A DNA stretch of 6,892 nucleotides from an uncultured Eubacteriales bacterium (GTDB taxonomy: Bacteria; Bacillota; Clostridia; Oscillospirales; Acutalibacteraceae): contig CAKUZC010000061.1 of the NCBI GenBank assembly GCA_934718145.1, positions 1-6,892 of the forward strand. Direction: 5' to 3'. The notes beneath the pieces were generated by a model. The model was not told the DNA's origin, ran no database searches, and saw only the letters and a list, made by a program, of their open reading frames with translations. The position numbers were made by a program, and so were the translations under genes. Positions 1 through 5,117 of this stretch are shown in pieces; the first letter of the stretch is position 1, and the number at the start of each line of letters is the position of its first letter.

Positions 1-39
1 AGGAAAGTATCATGGAAAAGAAAGTTTTGAAACATTTAC

Positions 40-552
40 TCATAATAAATCTGTTATGAAAAGAGGAACTTTTATTTCTGCTCCAGTTTCAAGAACAGCA
101 GGCTTAGTAGCATTTGTGGCGGTATCACCTTTAAATCCTGCATCCGTTTCTGTGACAAGCAAATCGACAAACAAAGGCGGTTCTACACCGAACACATTTC
201 CTTTATAGGAAAGAACTTTACACACCATATTTTCTTTCACAAACTTAAAATTATCCCCTAACACAGAAGCACTGATAGGAATTTGTTCAAAAGTTTCATT
301 ATCCATGAAATAATACAAATTACCGTCATTATATAGATATTGCATTTCGCGTCTTTCTATAAAAGCCTCTTGATATTTGTCACTCGGATTGAATGTACGC
401 TCAGTAACAGCACCTGTCATGACATTTTTTATCTTTGCCCTTACAAATGCAGCACCTTTTCCGGGTTTAACGTGTTGGAATTCGACTATTGAGACAACAT
501 TCCCATCTATCTCAAAAGTAGAACCGTTTCTGAAATCTCCAGCTGATAACAT
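40..552 (-). CDS. efp: Elongation factor P, C-terminally truncated (170 aa)
   Basis: EF-P binds the ribosome between the P and E sites and relieves stalling at polyproline stretches. The protein is recognisable throughout. The KOW-like domain I (about 1-62) carries the tip loop K29-P-G-K32-G-A-A-F, where Lys32 is the position modified in Firmicutes EF-P. OB domain II is about 63-126. Domain III begins near 127 and has the G142-D-T-A-T-N-A-T-K-P loop and the signature K150-P-x-x-x-E-T-G-x-x-I-K-V-P-L-F. The start is placed at ATG 552, not at an upstream in-frame ATG (609), because an AGGAGG lies 6 nt before it and family members start here ([14 protein letters not shown]). The oddity is the end: homologues are about 185 aa and continue G-D-x-I-x-V-D-T-R-T-G-E-Y, but this one reads F-I-T-D-L-L-stop, losing the final signature Gly and the last strands of the OB fold. 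None of the three minus-strand frames downstream encodes the missing tail. Identity is certain; whether it is functional is not. Confidence 0.95.
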   Translation of the reverse strand: MLSAGDFRNGSTFEIDGNVVSIVEFQHVKPGKGAAFVRAKIKNVMTGAVTERTFNPSDKYQEAFIERREMQYLYNDGNLYYFMDNETFEQIPISASVLGDNFKFVKENMVCKVLSYKGNVFGVEPPLFVDLLVTETDAGFKGDTATNATKPAVLETGAEIKVPLFITDLL

Positions 553-558
553 AATATT

Positions 559-564
559 CCTCCT
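559..564 (-). promoter_or_regulatory. Ribosome binding site of efp
   Basis: A perfect AGGAGG (minus strand) sits 6 nt upstream of ATG 552. It decides the start codon against the upstream in-frame ATG at 609, which would add 19 residues not found in EF-P proteins. Confidence 0.9.
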
Positions 565-595
565 GTAAATATATAAAAATCGAAAATACCGGTTA

Positions 596-625
596 ATTAT
601 ATAACTCACTTAAATTATATTGCAA
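596..625 (-). promoter_or_regulatory. Probable sigma-70-type promoter of efp
   Basis: On the minus strand TTGCAA (620-625) is followed after 18 nt by TATAAT (596-601), about 44 nt before the efp start codon. The -35 box matches consensus at 5 of 6 positions and the -10 box at 6 of 6. A second TATAAT lies just downstream of the -35 box but has no good partner. In AT-rich DNA such matches arise by chance, so the call rests on the spacing and the position before a gene. Confidence 0.6.
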
Positions 626-665
626 CACAAATAAAAGTATATCGAAATACTTAATTTCTTGCAAT
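619..665 (-). repeat. Nested inverted repeat between the 150-aa gene and efp
   Basis: An outer 7-bp inverted repeat (ATTGCAA at 619-625, TTGCAAT at 659-665) encloses a 6-bp hairpin (AAGTAT at 635-640, ATACTT at 647-652, 6-nt loop). On the minus strand the inner hairpin is followed by TTATTT, so it could act as a weak terminator for the 150-aa gene. The outer arm covers the -35 box of the proposed efp promoter, so it could instead be an operator. The stems are AT-rich and weak; both roles are inference. Confidence 0.4.
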
Positions 666-678
666 AGAAAACATCAAA

Positions 679-1131
679 TTAAATTTTTCCATTGAAAAGA
701 TTATTAACTGTTGCCGGACTGAGTTTACTTAATTTTTCAATTAATTTTATCTCTGTCATCGCAGCTCTTGCATCATTTTGGAAAGAATTTATCTCATCCT
801 CCGTTAAAACTTTATCCTTTGAATATTTAGCTTTTAGGCTATCAACTTTTGCAAAAAATTCAAAACATTTCGGAAGAAATTGAGCAAACGAGGAACTTGC
901 ATCCTTTATGGAGGCAATATTTTTAGAAGCCTCCTCTAATTTTTTAATAAATTCTTCAGTTTTCTCTTTCGGAAAAATTTTTGAGCTTCCTCCTGTAACA
1001 AATTCAAGCTCTTCTGACACTATAGCACTCACTTTACCCACTAATTCATTTCTCTTTTCGTGACTACTTTCTATCCAATTTATAGCAGTTTCTATCCAGC
1101 TTTGATTATTTGTATTTTCCAAATTAACCAC
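679..1131 (-). CDS. Small helical hypothetical protein (150 aa)
   Basis: I do not recognise this protein. It is acidic-to-neutral, rich in Lys, Glu, Ser and Ala, and looks almost wholly alpha-helical, with no signal peptide or membrane segment, so it is probably cytoplasmic. Helical stretches fall roughly at 10-45, 56-75, 80-102 and 110-137, with a Gly-Gly-Ser-Ser break at 47-50. The segment W19-I-E-S-S followed by E-L-V (29-31) loosely resembles the W-N-x-F-I-D-D-S-S end of the modules in the neighbouring large proteins, so it may be a distant fragment of that family; this is weak. The start is GTG 1131, but the AAAGGGAA before it is very close; TTG at codon 4 (1122) would be better spaced from the purine-rich stretch. 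In-frame stop codons lie upstream with no ATG between. It has its own promoter and sits downstream of a strong terminator, so it is a separate transcription unit. Confidence 0.8.
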   Translation of the reverse strand: MVNLENTNNQSWIETAINWIESSHEKRNELVGKVSAIVSEELEFVTGGSSKIFPKEKTEEFIKKLEEASKNIASIKDASSSFAQFLPKCFEFFAKVDSLKAKYSKDKVLTEDEINSFQNDARAAMTEIKLIEKLSKLSPATVNNLFNGKI

Positions 1132-1163
1132 TTCCCTTTCTGAATTTTCATATCGCTTTAAAA

Positions 1164-1192
1164 ATTATACATAAAATAAATTAATTTGTAAA
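1164..1192 (-). promoter_or_regulatory. Strong sigma-70-type promoter of the 150-aa gene
   Basis: On the minus strand TTTACA (1187-1192) and TATAAT (1164-1169) are separated by exactly 17 nt, with 11 of 12 positions matching consensus. The -10 box lies about 32 nt before GTG 1131, giving a short leader of about 25 nt. Lying just past the terminator of the upstream gene, it explains how the 150-aa gene is transcribed independently. Confidence 0.75.
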
Positions 1193-1221
1193 GTAAATAT
1201 TATTATAAATCGTTATAAATC

Positions 1222-1272
1222 CTAAAATAAAAAAGAAGCTCTCAGCAGCCTCGCAACCACTAAAAGCCTCTT
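1222..1272 (-). terminator. Intrinsic terminator ending the large-gene operon
   Basis: On the minus strand AAGAGGCTTTTAG (1260-1272) pairs over all 13 positions with CTGAGAGCTTCTT (1233-1245), using three G-U wobbles. The pairing can continue inward through five more, mostly wobble, pairs to a GCGA (GNRA-type) tetraloop. A TTTTTTATTTT tract follows immediately. It lies 77 nt past the stop of the 640-aa gene and is clearly more GC-rich than its surroundings. The wobble-rich stem would be much weaker on the plus strand transcript, so it is directional for the minus strand. Confidence 0.8.
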
Positions 1273-1349
1273 GAATATTCCAAAATGCATATAAAAATAC
1301 ATCACTTAATTTTATCTTACTTACGAACTCAATTAATTGAAATATACTG

Positions 1350-3272
1350 TTATTTTTTACTCCTTCTGAACCCAGAAAAAAATCTATGCTTTTGACCAGA
1401 TTTCTTACTATCTGGTTTTTGGCCATCTGGTTTTTGGTCATTTGGTTTGATGACTGAATTTTCAGATGGAAGTTGCGAAAGTCCAGGAAGTTTTCCTCCT
1501 GATTTTAAAGTTTCTATTTCCAATTTAGCCGATTCAAGTACTTTTTTTATTCTATCACTTGACTCTTCCATAAACTTATTCCATTGTTCTCTAACCTGAC
1601 TCCAGTTTTTACCGCTATCGTCAAAACAATCCTTCATACCCCCTGCGACAATTTTTCTGGATTCAAGTAAATTAGTGTCCTTATTATCATCTAAAAATTT
1701 ATCTATAGCTTTTATTGCTTCATCACAATTTGATTTTGTCAATTTTTCAAACGGTTTAAGAATTGCTTCAATACTACGAGTTATTTTTCCAATATCCATT
1801 AATAGATAATCATGAAATGCATATCTAATTTTAGCATTATCGGCGCCTTGTGTCAATTTATCATCTTCATTTAGTTTTAAAGTCATTTTATCATCAAAAT
1901 TCGGAATCCAACCTTTAGAAACGCCCATAACTCTGTTAACGGATATTGTTGAATCTTTAACTTGAACAATTCTATCTAAATATCCATTATCAAACTTCGA
2001 AATATAATCCGGTAGCTTATTACACAAAACGCAGTATAATTTAAACTTTTTTTCATTTGTACCAATTTCATTATATAAATCATTAATAAATTTAAGATTT
2101 TCAGGAGAAATATCATTTGATTTTTCGTTTATTAATTTCATGTTATCCCTTATCTTCGATAAGTCTTTGTTTGAGCATTTAAACCTGCTTGACCATAATT
2201 CTGCTTTCTTAAGTGAAGACTCAGCAAGATTAACGACGACTCCAATCTTAGAATTACATGTTTTTTTGTCAGTTTTCACAACTTCTATCTTGACTTTTTC
2301 AATTAAGTCTCCCAATTCTTTAAGATTCATAACCAACCCCTTAATACAAATCGACGCATTTTGAAATGACTCAATGTCATTATTATTAACCTCAATTCTT
2401 TCAATATACCCTTTTATATCTTTGATTTCTAATCTGATTAAATTAATTTGTTTTTCTACGTCTCCGTTTTTCAATAAAAGAGTATCACATTTAGTAATAT
2501 TCGAAAAGCGACCTTCAAGTACTTTTAAATCGGTCTGTAACTTTTCTTTACCATCCTTACCTTTAATTTTATTTTCTATAAAGAAATTTAGTCTTATTTC
2601 CATCAAATCTATAGCCATTTTAAGAGATTTCGAAATTTCATTATTACACCTATCTATAGCTGAATTAAGTTCATTCATAGCCGTAGTTAGTTCTGTACTG
2701 CTGCTATCTAAAGATGAAAAGAATTTTTTTGAACCTTTTTTTATTTTCATAAAATCCAAAAATTCTGTCAGACTAGGATCAGAACTTAAAGTCTTAAGTT
2801 CACGTTTAATCCGACCGTAATCATCAGTTTTTTCGCTTACTTTTATATCTTTAATTTTACCTAAAATGACTTCATATTTAGCTTTAGCTTGGTTTTGAAC
2901 TTCTTTCCACCACAATGAAATGCTTGATTCGTGTATTCTTATAGTTTTGTATTTTTTCTTTGCTTGTTCCCATATATTATCAAAATTTATTTCTTTTAAG
3001 ATATCTTCTATTCTCGCATAGAATCCTAATCCGTACGTTTCTTTGATGTCAGTATCTCCACTCGCAGGTAAGCACTGGAAAAAACTACTACATATACCGA
3101 GAAACCTAGTACTACTTAAATTTCCTCTTATATTATTAATCACATCAATATCTTGATCTATTCTTGCATTCCTTCCCGTTAATTTCCTGCCTACGTTTTT
3201 CAGCGTCCTAAATCTTTCTTTTTCCTGTCTTTTATCATCAACTAATTTTGTATCTTTCCCTGGTATTCCCAT
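1350..3272 (-). CDS. Large helical hypothetical protein with W-I-P/W-N module (640 aa)
   Basis: I do not recognise a known family. The protein is Lys/Glu/Asp/Asn-rich and mostly alpha-helical with coiled-coil-like stretches (about 240-400), and has no signal peptide or membrane segment. Residues 20-225 are collinear with the N-terminus of the adjacent 583-aa protein: G28-R-K-L-T-G-R-N-A-R-I-D-Q-D41, K-K-Y near 106-108, W121-W122-K, and F184-F-S-S-L188. The C-terminal module (about 405-590) has Y431-L-D, W455-I-P and, 109 residues on, W564-N-K-F-M-E-E-S-S, shared with both upstream proteins. The tail (600-640) is a Pro/Lys/Asp linker of three 5-residue repeats ending in a basic segment, H629-R-F-F-S-G-F-R-R-S-K-K. 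Start ATG 3272 has AAAGGAG 9 nt upstream. It is the last gene before the terminator and 50 bp after the 583-aa gene. A structural or scaffold role is possible, but no function is shown. Confidence 0.9.
   Translation of the reverse strand: MGIPGKDTKLVDDKRQEKERFRTLKNVGRKLTGRNARIDQDIDVINNIRGNLSSTRFLGICSSFFQCLPASGDTDIKETYGLGFYARIEDILKEINFDNIWEQAKKKYKTIRIHESSISLWWKEVQNQAKAKYEVILGKIKDIKVSEKTDDYGRIKRELKTLSSDPSLTEFLDFMKIKKGSKKFFSSLDSSSTELTTAMNELNSAIDRCNNEISKSLKMAIDLMEIRLNFFIENKIKGKDGKEKLQTDLKVLEGRFSNITKCDTLLLKNGDVEKQINLIRLEIKDIKGYIERIEVNNNDIESFQNASICIKGLVMNLKELGDLIEKVKIEVVKTDKKTCNSKIGVVVNLAESSLKKAELWSSRFKCSNKDLSKIRDNMKLINEKSNDISPENLKFINDLYNEIGTNEKKFKLYCVLCNKLPDYISKFDNGYLDRIVQVKDSTISVNRVMGVSKGWIPNFDDKMTLKLNEDDKLTQGADNAKIRYAFHDYLLMDIGKITRSIEAILKPFEKLTKSNCDEAIKAIDKFLDDNKDTNLLESRKIVAGGMKDCFDDSGKNWSQVREQWNKFMEESSDRIKKVLESAKLEIETLKSGGKLPGLSQLPSENSVIKPNDQKPDGQKPDSKKSGQKHRFFSGFRRSKK
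1410..1454 (-). repeat. Three 15-bp tandem repeats in the 640-aa gene
   Basis: On the plus strand ATCTGGTTTTTGG(C/T)C occurs at 1410-1424 and 1425-1439, with a degenerate third copy at 1440-1454. The two full copies differ at one base. They encode pentapeptide units of the type K-P-[ND]-[DG]-Q around residues 609-623, a flexible linker just before the basic C-terminal tail. The near-identity of two copies points to recent slippage, so the copy number may vary between strains. Confidence 0.8.
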
Positions 3273-3281
3273 ATTTAAACA

Positions 3282-3290
3282 CTCCTTTTT
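3282..3290 (-). promoter_or_regulatory. Ribosome binding site of the 640-aa gene
   Basis: AAAAAGGAG on the minus strand lies 9 nt before ATG 3272. It is much stronger than the sites before the two upstream genes, which have GTG starts, so this gene may be translated best of the three. Confidence 0.75.
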
Positions 3291-3304
3291 AAAAATATTA
3301 ATAT

Positions 3305-3334
3305 ATTATATAAAATATAAAACTACCTCCTCAA
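3305..3334 (-). promoter_or_regulatory. Possible internal promoter before the 640-aa gene
   Basis: On the minus strand TTGAGG (3329-3334, inside the last codons of the 583-aa gene) and TATAAT (3305-3310) are 18 nt apart, about 32 nt before ATG 3272. The -35 box is 4 of 6 and the surrounding spacer is almost pure A/T, so a chance match is quite possible. If real, it would allow the 640-aa gene to be made apart from its upstream partners. Confidence 0.35.
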
Positions 3335-5074
3335 TGTATTTAAATCTATTTGAACAACCGTCTGTTGAACAGTAGCCTTATCTAATAACTCTTGACATTT
3401 TTTTTGATTTTTAACATTAGCACAAGCCAGCGCAATGTAATTTTCAAATATTCCAAAATCATTCTTGAAATTTCTAAAATTTTGCTTTTCTATACCGGAC
3501 ATTTTAGAAGAATTCATAGTAAATCCGGAAATTTCACTTTCAAATTTCTCTTTTTCCTTAATAAGGTCAGTTAATTTTTGTTTTAAAGGAGACTCTTCAA
3601 CTTTAGAGCCCAAAGATTCAGCTTGCTTATAAATACCTTTTAAGTTATCAATAACCTTTTTATTTGATGTATCTATAAATAAATTCCATTCCTTAACCTC
3701 AGATCCCCAATCAGTGTTTTTAACATCCAAAGATAAATTTCGGCTTATATCTTCTCCAATTTTCATAAAATTAAAGACATTTTTATTGGTACCTATAATT
3801 TTATTTTTCATTTCTTTTTCAGCTTCCTCAACAAAACCGCCATTAAGATAATTTATAAAATGTATAATTTTAATACCCAATGTCTTCAACGCAGGTTTAA
3901 TAATTTTTTCTGTATTTAGATACGAAGCAACAGTACGTTCGTTTTTAGTCAATACTATTTTATCTTCCGGTTTTTTTCCGTTACACAAATCTTGTTTTAT
4001 ACTTTCTATGGTTTTTTTGGGTATCCAATTATTCAAAAAATCAACGGTAAGTTTTAGCCCGGTTTTTAAGATACAATTTCCGTTCTCGAATACTAAAAGA
4101 TTATCAAGAAAATCTTCATTAAAGCCCTTCTTATACTCATGAAGAATATCAGAATTTAATATACTTAAAGTTGAAAGTCGAAGTTGATCACCCAAAGATT
4201 CAATTTGCTTATTAGCTTTTTCTAATTTCTTATCATTGTCCAAAGAATTTTCTAAAATTTTAACTTGTTTTTCAGGATGTTTAATTTTAACATCTGGTGA
4301 ACTTTTTTCATGTAATAAACTAACACATTCTTTCACTTCTTTTAGTTTTTCACGTACGTCCTCAGTATTCCCCAATTTAGACTCTTTTTCTACTCTGGGT
4401 TCAGAACTTTTCATCAGCTTTTTATTTTTTTCCTTAACTTCAGATTCAGCTTTTTTTAAAGAATAGATAAGTTTCTTTATCATTTTATCTACAAAAGAAT
4501 TCCAACCGTCAATTATACAAACTATCTTCGGATCGCTACTTTTAAGAGATGAAAAAAATTTTTTATATTCCGTATTTTCATCTATTTTCATGAGACTTAA
4601 ACATGCACACGCAGCTAAAATAGTACCCGATGATATTTCACCAAACTTTTTAATATTTTCATTAGACATTTTACATATATACCTAATATAGTTGTCATCA
4701 AAATTTTCCCGATTAGAACATTTTTTCCACCAAACTTCAATACTGGATTTTCCTTTTCGGAATGCAGGATATTTTTTCTGTGCTTCACCTAAAATATCTT
4801 TAAATTCTATATCTTTAAATCTGTTTACTAAGACATCTTTCCCAGCCAAACCTATTTTGTATTCTCCATGATCTAGTTCACAACAAAAAATCTCTTTACC
4901 TAAATCACATTTTATCACTTCTGAAAATATTCTTTGAAATATATATACGTCTTGCTCTATTCTGTTGTTCCTTCCTACCAATTTTCTACCCAATTTTTTC
5001 GCTTTTTCAATTATACTCGATTCATCTTTGTTCTCGGATTTCTTGTTTGATTTATTCCTACGAAATATACTCAC
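3323..5074 (-). CDS. Large helical hypothetical protein with W-I-P/W-N module (583 aa)
   Basis: I do not recognise a known family; this is a paralogue of the 640-aa protein downstream. A basic N-terminus (F4-R-R-N-K-S-N-K-K) precedes G29-R-K-L-V-G-R-N-N-R-I-E-Q-D42, W115-W116-K and F173-F-S-S-L177, in the same order and at nearly the same spacing as in the paralogue. A W191-N-S-F-V-D box closes this half. Residues 210-300 are highly charged and coiled-coil-like. The second module has F322-L-D, W350-I-P and W463-N-L-F-I-D, 113 residues apart. At the C-terminus F543-E-N-Y-I-A-L-A-C resembles the start of a module in the upstream protein, as if a third copy were cut off. There is no signal peptide or membrane segment. 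The start is GTG 5074, with an in-frame stop shortly upstream, and only a weak GAAAGAAG 9 nt before it. It lies 43 bp after the upstream gene with no convincing promoter between, so co-transcription is likely. Confidence 0.9.
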   Translation of the reverse strand: MSIFRRNKSNKKSENKDESSIIEKAKKLGRKLVGRNNRIEQDVYIFQRIFSEVIKCDLGKEIFCCELDHGEYKIGLAGKDVLVNRFKDIEFKDILGEAQKKYPAFRKGKSSIEVWWKKCSNRENFDDNYIRYICKMSNENIKKFGEISSGTILAACACLSLMKIDENTEYKKFFSSLKSSDPKIVCIIDGWNSFVDKMIKKLIYSLKKAESEVKEKNKKLMKSSEPRVEKESKLGNTEDVREKLKEVKECVSLLHEKSSPDVKIKHPEKQVKILENSLDNDKKLEKANKQIESLGDQLRLSTLSILNSDILHEYKKGFNEDFLDNLLVFENGNCILKTGLKLTVDFLNNWIPKKTIESIKQDLCNGKKPEDKIVLTKNERTVASYLNTEKIIKPALKTLGIKIIHFINYLNGGFVEEAEKEMKNKIIGTNKNVFNFMKIGEDISRNLSLDVKNTDWGSEVKEWNLFIDTSNKKVIDNLKGIYKQAESLGSKVEESPLKQKLTDLIKEKEKFESEISGFTMNSSKMSGIEKQNFRNFKNDFGIFENYIALACANVKNQKKCQELLDKATVQQTVVQIDLNTLRR

Positions 5075-5117
5075 ACTATCACACTTCTTTCAAAAACAAA
5101 TCAAATTTCAAAATAAT

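Noticed and set aside
12..59. 15-codon plus-strand frame (starting M-E-K-K-V-L) preceded by AGGAAAG, convergent with efp
   Set aside because: Too short and unsupported; it overlaps the 3' end of efp and the purine stretch is likely chance.
552..609. Longer EF-P starting at ATG 609
   Set aside because: The extra 19 residues are unlike EF-P, cover the promoter and Shine-Dalgarno region, and the AGGAGG is correctly placed only for ATG 552.
1222..1302. 26-codon hydrophobic/basic minus-strand frame across the terminator
   Set aside because: No Shine-Dalgarno site, and the sequence is explained by the terminator stem and T-tract.
1329..1340. Perfect 12-bp palindrome TCAATTAATTGA after the 640-aa gene
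   Set aside because: Pure palindromes of this size are common in AT-rich DNA and there is no nearby promoter for it to control.
1181..1441. 86-codon minus-strand frame overlapping the 3' end of the 640-aa gene
   Set aside because: It runs through the end of the 640-aa gene in another frame, then through the terminator hairpin and the promoter of the 150-aa gene, with no ribosome binding site.
2374..2820. 148-codon open frame on the plus strand inside the 640-aa gene
   Set aside because: It is antisense to a well-supported paralogous protein, is Ser/Leu/Phe/Ile-rich as expected for the complement of Lys/Glu-rich coding DNA, and has no ribosome binding site.
3326..3331. AGGAGG at the end of the 583-aa gene as a ribosome site for the 640-aa gene
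   Set aside because: It encodes the terminal Arg-Arg and lies over 50 nt from ATG 3272, which has its own closer site.
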